From Acidianus ambivalens (GTDB lineage: Archaea > Thermoproteota > Thermoprotei_A > Sulfolobales > Sulfolobaceae): a DNA stretch of 64,000 bases. The translations under genes were made by a program, and so were the position numbers. The first letter of the stretch is position 1, and every line of letters starts with the position of its first letter. Below are positions 45,872 through 55,380 of this stretch, one piece after another. Location: positions 1,174,001 through 1,238,000 of the forward strand of contig NZ_CP045482.1 of assembly GCF_009729015.1 (NCBI RefSeq), given 5' to 3'. Below the pieces are notes generated by a model that worked only from the letters and a program-made list of their open reading frames with translations, was not told where the DNA came from and searched no databases.

Positions 45872-46654
45872 ATGATAACAGAAGGATATTTTGTCAAATA
45901 CAAGGGCGTAATATGGGCAGTGAAAGGATGCTACCACCCAGAAGGTTATGTAGTTGCAGTACCGCGTAAATTAGGTGAGAAAAAAATAAAGAAAATGAGT
46001 GAATCAATTCAGTTAGTTAAGGAAAAGTTTCCTCAATTGTTAAAATACGTGGACGAAATAGGTTTTGAAGTTCCGTTATTGCCCTTATCTGAGGTGGAAG
46101 TATTAGACCCTTTTAAAGTTTCTATATCTCAATTTAGTGATTTTATAAATAATTTCCTTGATGTTGGAATAACGGGAAGTTATCTATATGAAGGAAAAGG
46201 AAATGATCTAGATTTAATTTCTTTTAATAGTAAAAATTACTATATACTAATGGATATGAGAAAAAGGGGAATAACGTCACCTTTAGTAGAAGTGAAAGAT
46301 AATGAAATTGAAGGGCTTTCAAAACAGGATTTTTTGCATTTGAAAGTTAAGAGAGTTCTAGAGGGAAAGTATAAAGGAATTCCCTATACTTTTAAAATAG
46401 TTGAATGTGAAGATTTTGGAAAAGTAATTAGGAAAAGTAAATTTGAGGGAATAGTAAAAATTGATAAAGCATTAAAGCCATTTTCCTTGCCCGTTGAATA
46501 TCTCACAGAAGAAGGCTACATTCTCACTAGTTTTAGGACTAGATATACTGAATTGGAAGAAGGACTAAGGCTTTATATTAAGGGAACTCTACTCTCTAGA
46601 GAGAATTTTGAAGACTTAGATTTAGACATTGCTCAAGTAGTAAAAATTATGTAG
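45872..46654 (+). CDS. Predicted nucleotidyltransferase (COG1665-like)
   Basis: A 260-residue protein with a minimal nucleotidyltransferase-like motif 'DVGITGSYLYEGKGNDLDLISFN' (about residues 93-115): the G-S-x(n)-D-x-D pattern of the pol-beta fold. The N-terminal part has 'GVIWAVKGCYHPEGYVVAVPRK', typical of the archaeal COG1665 group. Substrate unknown. Divergent from the oxidoreductase gene, with TATA-like TTTAAAAT in the shared gap. Confidence 0.7.
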   Translation: MITEGYFVKYKGVIWAVKGCYHPEGYVVAVPRKLGEKKIKKMSESIQLVKEKFPQLLKYVDEIGFEVPLLPLSEVEVLDPFKVSISQFSDFINNFLDVGITGSYLYEGKGNDLDLISFNSKNYYILMDMRKRGITSPLVEVKDNEIEGLSKQDFLHLKVKRVLEGKYKGIPYTFKIVECEDFGKVIRKSKFEGIVKIDKALKPFSLPVEYLTEEGYILTSFRTRYTELEEGLRLYIKGTLLSRENFEDLDLDIAQVVKIM

Positions 46655-46674
46655 GAGTGGGTATATAATTATGT

Positions 46675-47211
46675 ATGTCTGCACACAAACAACATAGAGA
46701 AATGGCTCCAAAAGTTCTAAACTTTTTCGTGATAACCGTAAGTACTTCAAGATATGAGAAAATGCAGAAAAAAGAGCCGATAGTAGATGAATCTGGAGAT
46801 ATAATTAAACAGGAAATAATAACTTCCGGCCACAGATTAGTAGGATATTCATTAGTACCTGACGATAAAGTAAAAATTTTAAAGGCGTTTGCAGAGGCAT
46901 TAGACAATCCTGAGGTTGATGTTATAGTATCTACTGGTGGTACAGGTTATTCCAAAACTGACGTCACTGTAGAAACTTTAAGAGGACTATTTGATAGAGA
47001 AGTTGAAGGTTTTGGCGAAGTGTTTAGATTCTTAAGTTATGAAGACCCACAAGTTAGATCTGCAGCCTATCTAAGTAAAGCCACTGCAGGAATAATTAAA
47101 GATAAGGTTATTTATGCACTACCTGGCTCCCCAGATGCTGTAAAATTAGCTATGGAGAAATTAATCTTGCCAGAAGCCCCGCATTTAGTCTTTATCGCTA
47201 GATCTAAGTAG
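46675..47211 (+). CDS. moaB: Molybdenum cofactor biosynthesis protein MoaB/MogA
   Basis: A 178-residue MoaB-type adenylyltransferase that activates molybdopterin for metal insertion. Motifs are 'NFFVITVSTSRYE' (16-28), 'VDVIVSTGGTGYSKTDVTVETL' (about 82-103) and 'VIYALPGSPDAVKLAMEKLILPE' (about 143-165). In acidophilic archaea the product often carries tungsten or molybdenum for aldehyde oxidoreductases. ATG 46675 begins MSAHKQHREM; an internal ATG (MAPKVL) is possible. It overlaps the following gene by 27 bases convergently. Confidence 0.92.
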   Translation: MSAHKQHREMAPKVLNFFVITVSTSRYEKMQKKEPIVDESGDIIKQEIITSGHRLVGYSLVPDDKVKILKAFAEALDNPEVDVIVSTGGTGYSKTDVTVETLRGLFDREVEGFGEVFRFLSYEDPQVRSAAYLSKATAGIIKDKVIYALPGSPDAVKLAMEKLILPEAPHLVFIARSK

Positions 47212-49044
47212 TTTCTCTATTTCATTTTTAACTAAGCTCTTTATGCTTTCATTTTTAAACTCTAGCTTATCCATATTTAGATAATAGTAAAATATTTCAA
47301 AATAATTTTTACTCAGTAATACTTTATCTATAGCTTCAGAAAATATTTTTTCGTAAAGTTTTGGCTCTATTTCTTTGTACCATTCTGCATCTTCAAATAC
47401 TCTATCTAGAGTTGAAAGTGTTTCAGAAATTTCCGAGTGAAGTTTATTAGCATCAGACATATCCAAGTTTATATTTAATAAGTCAATATAACTTTTAATT
47501 CCAAGTTTTTTAGCAGCTAGTGGACATAATGTAATTTCTGCATTAACCTTATTTTCTCCATAACCTTCATTATTAGCTAAATTCAACATTTCATACGAAC
47601 AACCGTAGAATTTCTTCTCCGAGTAAAAACAAGGAAAATGCACTTTTTTACCTTCCATTAATGGTTTAACAATATTTTCTAACATAGAGTATGCAAAAGT
47701 TATGTCTAGAATTTTTACAGATTTTAATACAATTAAATAACTGGTTTCTTCTGGAGTTAATGTGATAATTTCATCAACGTTTTCCAAAAGTTTTCTAGCA
47801 TTTTCAAGATTAATCTGGCCTTTAACTATCTTATCTATGGGGTCAGGAAGTGTTATTATGCCTAGCTTTACTCCTCTTAGTGAGAAGTATTTTATTAGCT
47901 TTAACGCATCTTCAAGCAAATTGTCAGAAATCGCAGTTAGGATTATACTCTTTTTAGATGGAAAAGTAAGTTGGACATTAGGTACTTTACTGTTTAAAGC
48001 AGATTTTTGTTTTAGTAAATCTACAATATTTAAATCAACTGGGCATACTTCTTCACAAATGCCGCATAAATGGCAATTACTTACCTGGGCTTCTTTTCCT
48101 ATTGCCGACAATACGAAGAAACCTAAAGGTGAGAAAACAATTGAACCTCTCTGATAACTATGTGGGCACACGTTCACGCATTTACCGCATAATATACAAC
48201 CATTAAATTTATCAAAAGCATATTCCTGACCTGTTGAAGGAATATTTAATTTCACATCTGACGAGATGACATAATAAACTGAGTTTCCTCTAAAAGTAAA
48301 ATATGCATATTTAGAATTTTTTAGTAAATCAAAAGAAATATTTTGTAAGTTTGTTTTGCCCATATAAATGTACTTGCCTATACTAGATAGTTCAGGGTAA
48401 AATGGTGACGTAGCTGAAAAGCTGTCTATATACCTCTTTACTAAAATTTCTCTAACTTGCGTATATGAAACTATTAGTCTAGTTCCTTCATTATCTTTAA
48501 TTAGTGAAATATCTCTGAAGGGTAATATATTTTCTGAAAGTAAAGATTTAGCTTTTGATAATACTATATCTTCTGATCCAGTATATTGTTTGAAAATTAA
48601 TGGTTTATTTTCTTTTTTTATATATACAGCATAAATGATTCCTCCTCTATATTTCCCCGTATATTTTTCTCCATTTAAATATGCCTCAACAGTGACTCTA
48701 TTAGCTAACTCGCCGAATTCGTTATATCCAAAGCCTTCATCTCCAAGGCTAATTGTTCCACCTACGGAGAAGTCCATTATGCTCCAAAGCTCTGGAGAAT
48801 AGCCGATTACATCTTTCCATTTAGTTCCTGCGAGAACTTTAATTGAGTCTCCTAGATCCTCTACTCCCTTAAGTTCTGACAAATCTGCTACAATATTTGA
48901 TGTAACGTTACCTCGAAGTAGTTCATATTTAGCTTCAGCATTATTGGGTAAATTTTTAATATCCTCTTCTTTAGTAATTTTAATATATTTATCAATATTT
49001 TTTGATATAATTGACGAGTAAAATAAGCTTTCTAATGATTCCAT
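47185..49044 (-). CDS. FAD-linked oxidase / Fe-S fusion protein (GlcD-GlcF-like), FAD domain degenerate
   Basis: A 619-residue protein. Residues 20-230 follow the FAD-binding PCMH fold ('VLAGTKWKDVIGYSP', 'FSVGGTISLGDEGFGYNEFGELANRV'), though shortened. Residues 270-330 carry two ferredoxin motifs, 'CILCGKCVNVCP' and 'CHLCGICEEVCP', as in the GlcF or D-lactate dehydrogenase electron-transfer part. Residues 350-550 look like a worn CCG domain with single cysteines ('HFPCFYSEKKFYGCSYEM', 'EITLCPLAAKKLG') instead of CX(n)CCG. It probably oxidises a 2-hydroxyacid and passes electrons to quinone, or has become an electron-transfer subunit. Confidence 0.7.
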   Translation of the reverse strand: MESLESLFYSSIISKNIDKYIKITKEEDIKNLPNNAEAKYELLRGNVTSNIVADLSELKGVEDLGDSIKVLAGTKWKDVIGYSPELWSIMDFSVGGTISLGDEGFGYNEFGELANRVTVEAYLNGEKYTGKYRGGIIYAVYIKKENKPLIFKQYTGSEDIVLSKAKSLLSENILPFRDISLIKDNEGTRLIVSYTQVREILVKRYIDSFSATSPFYPELSSIGKYIYMGKTNLQNISFDLLKNSKYAYFTFRGNSVYYVISSDVKLNIPSTGQEYAFDKFNGCILCGKCVNVCPHSYQRGSIVFSPLGFFVLSAIGKEAQVSNCHLCGICEEVCPVDLNIVDLLKQKSALNSKVPNVQLTFPSKKSIILTAISDNLLEDALKLIKYFSLRGVKLGIITLPDPIDKIVKGQINLENARKLLENVDEIITLTPEETSYLIVLKSVKILDITFAYSMLENIVKPLMEGKKVHFPCFYSEKKFYGCSYEMLNLANNEGYGENKVNAEITLCPLAAKKLGIKSYIDLLNINLDMSDANKLHSEISETLSTLDRVFEDAEWYKEIEPKLYEKIFSEAIDKVLLSKNYFEIFYYYLNMDKLEFKNESIKSLVKNEIEKLLRSSDKD

Positions 49045-49173
49045 AAAAAAGTAATTCTAAAACACTGCTAATAATTTATCTTTCATGTGCTACGTAATAC
49101 TACAGCTGTTTTAAACTTGTAATGAATAAGCGAAGAAGGTAATTTTTATTTTTAGATTTAAGCCTCCTATTTA

Positions 49174-50439
49174 ATGAGGATTCTTTTACATTCATATTTA
49201 CTGGAAGCTGGTAGCGGTGGAGTAAAAAGGAATAGAGAAGTTATTAAATACTGGAAAAAATATGTTGATGAAATAATATATGTTCCTCTTTTAGGAGACA
49301 TGAGAAGAGCGTCTGAAGACGATGAATTTAGGAAGAAAATGTACAATGAAATTAAATCATTAGGTCTTGAAATTCCAGAGAAGGTAAGTGAAGTCATAGA
49401 TAGTGAAGTTATAAAAAGAGTTCCTATAAATATGTCTAAATTAAAATTTGATCTGTATAGTAATACTACTCATTATAAAATTAATTCTGAAATTTCTAAG
49501 ATAATGGGTAAAATTGATGCCGATATATATTATGCACAACAAGAATTTCCTCAAATGGTAGACTTTCTAACAAAAATTGCAAAAAATAGGAACATAGGTG
49601 CGTTGATTCATATTGAGAATTTCCTTGGATCATTAACTGAAGATTTCTCTCATTTTTACAGAGCATATAGCTCAATGGGATTAAGCGGGATTATGTATGC
49701 ATTTTATGTAACATTCTTAAGATCATATCCTAGGAGGAGAAAATGGGTAGAGTTAATAAACAGTGGAAAAGTAAAGTTTGCTTTTTCGGTTTCAGAACCT
49801 TTAGTAGAAATATATCCCTTTATGAGAAAAATCTACACTAGGGTGCTAAAGCCCGGCAATGCATTCGACAAGAAACTTTTAGACTTTAGAGACAAAGGAA
49901 AGGAAGATTACTCGGTGTTTTATGCTAGGTTAAGTCCATCAAAAGGTGTGTTAGAACTTTTAAAAATATGGAGAAAAATTGATGAAAATAAAAAATTAAT
50001 AGTAATGGGAAAATTTTCTGATAAAAAAGTAGAAAAACTTTTTATGAAAAATAAACCAAAAAATGTGGAATACTTAGGTTTTGTTCCTCAAGATAAGCTA
50101 ATAGACATCGTAAGTAAAGCAAAAGTCTTAGTTTATCCTTCTCATTCTGACTCTTTTTCTTTAGTAATTTTAGAGTCATTAGCTTTAGGTACTCCAGTCA
50201 TAGCATATAAAATACCAGGGATAAGAAGCGTATACGAAGGGCTTAGCGCCGTAAAATTAGTTAAAGAAGGTGATTTAGCTCAATTTAGACAAGAAATAAG
50301 AAAAATTTATGATATGTCAACCAAAGAATATGAAGACTTAATAAATGATAAGAAATTATGGGAGTTCTTAGATGAGCATTCAAGCTGGGAAAAAGTTGCA
50401 CTAAATGAATTAGAGGAGCTGAAAAAAGTGGTTAACTAA
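49174..50439 (+). CDS. GT4/GT1 family glycosyltransferase
   Basis: A 421-residue GT-B enzyme. The C-terminal donor domain shows 'YSVFYARLSPSKGVLELLKIW' (about 249-269), 'VEYLGFVPQDKLIDIVSKAKVLVYPSHSDSFSLVILESLALGTPVIAY' with the E-x7-E pattern (about 305-352). The N-terminus 'HSYLLEAGSGGVKRN' fits the acceptor loop. Close paralogue of the enzyme at 57541-58773 (same 'KVLVYP/KLFIYPTH.D.FSLV' block). It starts a gene island devoted to surface or lipid glycans. Confidence 0.9.
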   Translation: MRILLHSYLLEAGSGGVKRNREVIKYWKKYVDEIIYVPLLGDMRRASEDDEFRKKMYNEIKSLGLEIPEKVSEVIDSEVIKRVPINMSKLKFDLYSNTTHYKINSEISKIMGKIDADIYYAQQEFPQMVDFLTKIAKNRNIGALIHIENFLGSLTEDFSHFYRAYSSMGLSGIMYAFYVTFLRSYPRRRKWVELINSGKVKFAFSVSEPLVEIYPFMRKIYTRVLKPGNAFDKKLLDFRDKGKEDYSVFYARLSPSKGVLELLKIWRKIDENKKLIVMGKFSDKKVEKLFMKNKPKNVEYLGFVPQDKLIDIVSKAKVLVYPSHSDSFSLVILESLALGTPVIAYKIPGIRSVYEGLSAVKLVKEGDLAQFRQEIRKIYDMSTKEYEDLINDKKLWEFLDEHSSWEKVALNELEELKKVVN

Positions 50440-52657
50440 CACTGTCACCCCACATGTTATCGCAAGATGCAGCTTTACCTTTAATTACTTCGCTAATTAA
50501 TCTGAAAGATTTTTTTCTAGATAACATTTTATTATTATTACCACAATAAGGGCTGTAAACACATTTTGGACAACCGTCTTCACAATCGCATTTTCCTACA
50601 ATGTCCAGCGCAACCTCATAAGCGTCTTCTAGTCTATCATATAATAACTTAGCAACTCCACTACCTCCTACTACAGAGTCATATATAATTACATGGCCGC
50701 TAGGATAACTTATTCCAGAAAGGTCTGTAAGCGAAGCACCTGCGACAACTCTTCCTGCAGAAATTAGTACGTGTTCCGTTGCATGATAAGCTTCCATGCC
50801 ATCAATTAGCGAAAAGTCATCTAGTATAGGATGTTTTATAATTAATCCTTTAGTCTTATAAGTATACGTAAGAGGCACATCATACTCTATTTCTTTTCCT
50901 CTATTCTCCTCCTTTTTAGAGTAAAAATCGTGTATAATATAACCATGAACTGAGATTCTAACTTCTATTTCCCCATATTTTACTGGTAAACCATAGACTT
51001 TCCTACTTTCAATTTCTGTAAAATTCACCATATCTACGTCATATAACGGTTTTGTATAGTAAGGCAAATCTTTGTCTACTCTCTCGACTCTAGCCACTAG
51101 AGTATTGAGATCCACATCCTTAACGATATAGTTCTTCTTCGATACTAAATATACAGCGTTAGGATAAATATCATATAGAGCTACTGGAAGTTCTCTTTCT
51201 CCGATTTTCTTTTCTCCATCATATATTTTTATTATAGGACCAGTGCTTCTCAAAGAAGAGTTTATTACGAAAATCTTAGTTTGCTTTGTAGCATAGGCAA
51301 CATCATTAACTATTTTTACCTTACCTTCTTTATCCAATTCTTTCAAAGCTTTAACCCAAAGAGGAGGTAAACTATCAAGTTTTATCATTCCTTTTTCAAG
51401 GAGATATGCTGCGGCATGCACTTTTATAACTTCAAGGTTTGTCGTGTCAAATGGTAATGGCGTTAACTTTCTATTGAAGAATTCCTCTGGTTTTCTCAAA
51501 AAATAAGAATCTATTGGATCGTCACCTAAAATCGTTATAATATAACCTATCCTATTACGCCTACCTGCTCTACCAGCTCTTTGAATGTATTTTGAATAAC
51601 TTGGCGGATCTTCAGCCATAATAACAACGTCTAAGTCCCCTATATCTATTCCAAGTTCTAAAGTAGGAGTAGCAACAACTCCCATTATTTTCCCGTTTTT
51701 AAGATCTTCCTCTATTTTTATTCTTTCTGAAGGTAATATTCCTGCTCTGTGAACTTGAATATTAACTCCGAATCTATCGGCAATCTTTGCAGTGACTTCC
51801 GCCATTTGCTGTGAATCTGTGAATACTAACGTTCTTAAGCCATTTTTTATTAGAAGAGCTGCTAAGTACGCTGCTAAAGTCCACCTACTCATTCCTTTAG
51901 AATTAACTAATATGTGAATTGCCATGCCTCTTCTTCTTTTAGTTCCTTCAATTATCTCTCCTGGCTCGTCAAAGAGTTCTTGGAACATGTATGGCGAAGT
52001 ACCAATTGTGGCACTTGATGCAATGATGTGAATATCGTTAGTAAATTCCTTTAATCTATCGATTATCATTCTTAAGTGAGATCCTAGAACTCCTTCATAT
52101 ACGTGAATTTCATCAAATACGAAATGTTCTGCAGACCTAATTATTCTTCTAAAATTAGGGCTTAAAGGAAGTCCTACGTGGATCATATCTGGATTGGTTA
52201 TTAATATATCTGGTGGATTAGCGTAAAGTCGGTCTCTTTCAATTTTAGGTGTATCTCCATCTATTATTCCAACACTTATTGGTAGGTTCTTTATTAATCT
52301 TAGAATTCTACTTAATTGGTCTCTAGCTAGGGCTTTAGTTGGATAAACTATAACGCTTTTTTCTCCTTTTAGTGCTAAGTCTAAAATTGGAATAAGAAAC
52401 GCTTCAGTCTTTCCAGTTCCTGTTCCGGAAATTATCAATACGTTCTTTCTACTTTCAATCTCTTCTAACGCTTTTTCTTGGAATTTATAAAGTCTAGTTA
52501 TTCCGATATTTTTTAATGAGTTTTTTAATCTCTCGTCTATTTGTAGATCATCGACCTTGCTCCCCAGTTCTGGTTCTAGAGCCGTCTCTGTATGAACGTG
52601 AGCTACGTCGGCCGAGAAAAGCTTTAATCCTTCAGTAAGCTTGTCAAGTACTTCCAT
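50432..52657 (-). CDS. DEAD/DEAH helicase with DUF1998 C-terminus (Hrq1/MrfA-like)
   Basis: A 741-residue SF2 helicase. Walker A 'ISGTGTGKTEAF' (about 77-88), 'VIYPTKALARDQL' (Ia), 'FDEIHVYEGV' (DExH, about 186-195), 'SSATIG' (III), and motif VI 'IQRAGRAGRRN'. The DUF1998 region ends in a four-Cys zinc site 'CDCEDGCPKCVYSPYCG' (about 703-719), the MrfA/Hrq1 signature. Such enzymes act in DNA crosslink and UV-damage repair as 3'-5' translocases. Length is normal; it overlaps the glycosyltransferase end by 8 bases. Confidence 0.9.
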   Translation of the reverse strand: MEVLDKLTEGLKLFSADVAHVHTETALEPELGSKVDDLQIDERLKNSLKNIGITRLYKFQEKALEEIESRKNVLIISGTGTGKTEAFLIPILDLALKGEKSVIVYPTKALARDQLSRILRLIKNLPISVGIIDGDTPKIERDRLYANPPDILITNPDMIHVGLPLSPNFRRIIRSAEHFVFDEIHVYEGVLGSHLRMIIDRLKEFTNDIHIIASSATIGTSPYMFQELFDEPGEIIEGTKRRRGMAIHILVNSKGMSRWTLAAYLAALLIKNGLRTLVFTDSQQMAEVTAKIADRFGVNIQVHRAGILPSERIKIEEDLKNGKIMGVVATPTLELGIDIGDLDVVIMAEDPPSYSKYIQRAGRAGRRNRIGYIITILGDDPIDSYFLRKPEEFFNRKLTPLPFDTTNLEVIKVHAAAYLLEKGMIKLDSLPPLWVKALKELDKEGKVKIVNDVAYATKQTKIFVINSSLRSTGPIIKIYDGEKKIGERELPVALYDIYPNAVYLVSKKNYIVKDVDLNTLVARVERVDKDLPYYTKPLYDVDMVNFTEIESRKVYGLPVKYGEIEVRISVHGYIIHDFYSKKEENRGKEIEYDVPLTYTYKTKGLIIKHPILDDFSLIDGMEAYHATEHVLISAGRVVAGASLTDLSGISYPSGHVIIYDSVVGGSGVAKLLYDRLEDAYEVALDIVGKCDCEDGCPKCVYSPYCGNNNKMLSRKKSFRLISEVIKGKAASCDNMWGDSVS

Positions 52658-52690
52658 ACCTTTAAATAATTGTCTTTTGAAGTAAAAAGC

Positions 52691-52933
52691 ATGACAGAGA
52701 TAATAACTAATATAGGGGATCTCAGAGAGTTTTTAGAAAAGCAAGAGAGCTTAGGCGTTAAAAATCTCGAAATAATCATTTCAGCAGATGTCTTGGAAAA
52801 ATCTCCAGAAATAGCAAATAAATATGGATATTCAATAATTGATGGTGAAGATTTACCTAGCGGATATTTTAAGCTCACTTTAGAGTATAGAGGTATAGGG
52901 AAGAGTAATTCTCATAAACAATTTTTCAATTAA
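52691..52933 (+). CDS. Small hypothetical protein (80 aa)
   Basis: An 80-residue alpha/beta protein 'MTEIITNIGDLREFLEKQESLGVKNLEIIIS...'. ATG 52691 is preferred; the frame is open to TTG 52670. No motif recognised. Divergent from the helicase gene across 33 bases, so both likely share a promoter region, and overlapping the glycosyltransferase relic on the other strand by 8 bases. Confidence 0.5.
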   Translation: MTEIITNIGDLREFLEKQESLGVKNLEIIISADVLEKSPEIANKYGYSIIDGEDLPSGYFKLTLEYRGIGKSNSHKQFFN

Positions 52934-53400
52934 ATTTTAGTTCATTTATATATTTGTTAAACTCCATTTTTCTTGGTAAATTAGGTAAAAATAATGATAT
53001 AAAAGAAGCTAAATTAATGTAAACTAATGTTTTCAGTATATAAATGCCGCATAATACAAGTTTTCCGCATCTTTTACCTTCTAGTAGACATTTTTGAATC
53101 TCAGCCATTTTTTTACTGCGTTTTGCTGCATACTTAGCTTTTCCTTTGAACGCTTCTATCATAATTGCATTATCATGTATAGCATCATCAAAAAATATTT
53201 TGCTCTATATGTAATGAAGTCTTCAAAATTTCTTGTTATATGTCTTGAGGAACTGGAATGAAGTCTATAGTATGTTAGTTTATCAGAAATTATACGGATT
53301 TTGCCTTTTTCTGATATGGCAGATAAAAGAAAGAAATTATCAACTAATCTTCTAATTTTATAGAGACTCTCAAGATTTTTATCTAAAACCCGCCTACGTC
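52926..53400 (-). pseudogene. Decayed family 2 glycosyltransferase, C-terminal half
   Basis: Two minus-strand frames join into one relic. The upstream piece (about 53400-53165) reads 'DNFFLLSAISEKGKIR', 'DKLTYYRLHSSSS' and 'NFEDFITYRAKYF'; after a frameshift and stops near 53160 the 78-codon frame 53162-52926 continues with 'LASFISLFLPNLPRK'. Both pieces align in order with the C-terminal half of the intact GT2 at 61213-62214 ('NKNLTLYRLSYSSS', 'SLENFIKNSFYRSYYY', 'LVFASLLPFNLRLR'). The catalytic N-terminal half is missing. The 78-codon frame alone should not be annotated as a gene. Confidence 0.7.
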
Positions 53401-53560
53401 AGTATGAGAATCTCGTTTATTGCAAGATAAATTAAAATTTAGAATAAATTGAATTTAACTCAATTAATTTACAATAAAATATCATATATTTCGGACCGTT
53501 GTATCTAATAAATAATATTTTTCTTGAATATACTAGAGATATACAATTTATTTAACATGA
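53401..53560. other. AT-rich gap without recognisable gene
   Basis: A junction between the decayed glycosyltransferase and a more GC-rich block. I see no RNA box pattern, no long frame and no clear repeat in it. Confidence 0.5.
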
Positions 53561-53789
53561 ATAATAAGGGAAGCATAGAATCGGCTGGACTTAAGGGAAA
53601 ACACTTCCGTGATAACACCCTTGCCCTATCCCTTGAGCTACGCGATGCCTTAAGCCCTTCCAAGAGAGATTCACAAAACTCCCACAACTTAACCCTCCTC
53701 CAAGAACGAACCAGAAACCAAACATTCAAGAGAAAGAAGAACGAGAACCAACTCCTTCCTAACATCGCAAGTCCTGGTATTCAGATGAG
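53561..53789. other. GC-richer block of probable mobile-element origin
   Basis: About 230 bases with visibly higher G+C and a codon texture unlike the surroundings (blocks such as CCCTTGCCCTATCCCTTGAG). Both strands stay open, the usual sign of a foreign, GC-skewed piece. It is inserted just before the truncated glutamate-synthase-like relic. I could not find clean inverted ends or a recognisable transposase, so origin as an IS or MITE fragment is inference. Confidence 0.35.
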
Positions 53790-54310
53790 GGAATATAAGG
53801 ATAAGAGACCTTATCTTATCATAGGCGGTATAGTTGACGATTATTTAGGCGAGTATATGGCGGGAGGAGTTATAGTAGTATTTGGGAAGGGATTTGGGGA
53901 ACCCCGTCAGTAATTTTGTAGGCTCTGGAATGGTTGGCGGTAGGATATACATAAGGGGTAAAGTTTCCCCATCTAAAATAGGCTTATAGCCTCCTAAGTT
54001 AGAGGTAGCGAGATTTTTGAAAGCCCTATTAATTGATGGTCTAATATCGAAAGAGGAGTATAATGAATTGAAAGATCGTGAATATATAGACTTGATGGAT
54101 AGGTTAAAGGGAGAGGCTAAGGAATACGCTAAAAGACTATTTGAGGAAAAGATAGGAATACTGCAATATGAATATATAGAGTTAAATGAGGAGGAGTTTA
54201 AGGAATTATTACCGGTGGTTGAGGATTATGCTAAGGAAATGAAGGAGAATTGCTTTATAGAATTATTAAAGGAGAAATTTACTGTAATAACTGCTAGGAG
54301 AGTAAAGTAA
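53790..54310 (+). pseudogene. Truncated, frameshifted GXGXG-domain protein (glutamate synthase domain 3-like)
   Basis: The first frame reads 'KRPYLIIGGIVDDYLGEYMAGGVIVVFGKGFG', the start of the GltB/GlxC right-handed beta-helix. After a one-base shift near 53895 it continues 'GSGMVGGRIYIRGKVSPSKIGL', meets a stop near 53988, and then 'ARFLKALLIDGLISKEEYNEL' runs to the end at 54310 (an apparent 97-codon frame). All parts are in family order, so this is one broken gene lacking its N-terminus, not two small genes. Confidence 0.75.
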
Positions 54311-55361
54311 TTATTTTAGACATTATTTTTTCCTTAAAACGATCTTTGCTAAACTGTAAAGATCTTCTCCTCATCTCTCTTCTTAACTCCAAATTATTCT
54401 CTTCGATTAGATTGCGCAATATACCTACAGCTTCATCAATATTAGAGTACGAGAATTCTGGTACTACTTCATATGCCCCACTGTCCTTAGGTACAATGGG
54501 AATTACTCCAGCTGACATTGCTTCAACTACCGGAATTCCGAAGTGTTCTCCGATAGTTGGATGAAAGTAAACTTTAGCTTTAGAAAGTATTTTTAGTAGT
54601 TCCTCTCTGGGTAGGTTTGTTAAAAATTCCACATTTGCCTTAAGTTCTCTTTTTAACTTGTTCAATTTCTTGAGGTAGCTTACCTCATTTAACGACCCTA
54701 CTATTACCCCTTTTATTCCGCTTTTTGCGGATAGTATTATTGAGTTTTCTAGCATTTTACCTCTCTCTATTCTACCCACGGTTACGAAGAAGTTCTCTCT
54801 ATTGTCCTCATTATAGGCTTTAGAGAAGAACTCCACATCAACGGGAGGATATATTACCTCTGGTTCGTTAATATTATATACTTGTGCTATGGCTTTTGCC
54901 GAATAGCGGGAGTTTGCTATTATTTTAGCCCTCTTAGCCTCATCCTTAATTTTGTTTATCATAATTTTAAAGGGAGTTATGTAAATTTTCCAGAAAACTG
55001 ATTTAGTATATTTACTCGGTAGGGTTGAGATTGCAGGAGCACCGGCGTAAATTACGTGAGGGGCTAAGTTAGATAGGGGTATAGGTACTCCCGAGGCGTT
55101 TAAGTACAACTTAGGTTTTACCTTTTTAGCTGGATAATAAGTTAAAATTCTCTGATATTTATCGAATTTCGGTATGTGAAATGGCAGACAATACGTTGAG
55201 GGTATAGATTTATCATACGGTTTAGAAAAGCTTACTGCAATATAACTTATTCCTCTTTCGTTTAACATTTCAAAGAATGTTCTATAAACGTAACCCTCTC
55301 CGCTGTATCCTCTACTCATTCCCAACCCATGGGCTATTACTGCAACCTTTATTTCCTTCAT
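54294..55361 (-). CDS. GT4 family glycosyltransferase
   Basis: A 355-residue GT-B enzyme starting 'MKEIKVAVIAHGLGMSRGYSGEG' (ATG 55361; the frame extends upstream but without homology). The donor domain has 'FVTVGRIERGKMLENSIIL', 'VEFLTNLPREELLKILSKAKVYFHPTIGEHFGIPVVEAMSAGVIPIVP' in part, with E-x7-E (about 277-285). A decayed paralogue lies at 57030-57500. Its start is 1 base from the start region of the divergent GT2 gene; both share one promoter region. Confidence 0.88.
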   Translation of the reverse strand: MKEIKVAVIAHGLGMSRGYSGEGYVYRTFFEMLNERGISYIAVSFSKPYDKSIPSTYCLPFHIPKFDKYQRILTYYPAKKVKPKLYLNASGVPIPLSNLAPHVIYAGAPAISTLPSKYTKSVFWKIYITPFKIMINKIKDEAKRAKIIANSRYSAKAIAQVYNINEPEVIYPPVDVEFFSKAYNEDNRENFFVTVGRIERGKMLENSIILSAKSGIKGVIVGSLNEVSYLKKLNKLKRELKANVEFLTNLPREELLKILSKAKVYFHPTIGEHFGIPVVEAMSAGVIPIVPKDSGAYEVVPEFSYSNIDEAVGILRNLIEENNLELRREMRRRSLQFSKDRFKEKIMSKIITLLS

Positions 55362-55380
55362 AATGCCGTTTATAATTAGT

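Noticed and set aside
53524..53913. A 129-codon plus-strand frame as a single gene
   Set aside because: It fuses a GC-rich block of different origin to the start of a frameshifted GXGXG relic; only the last third has protein homology.
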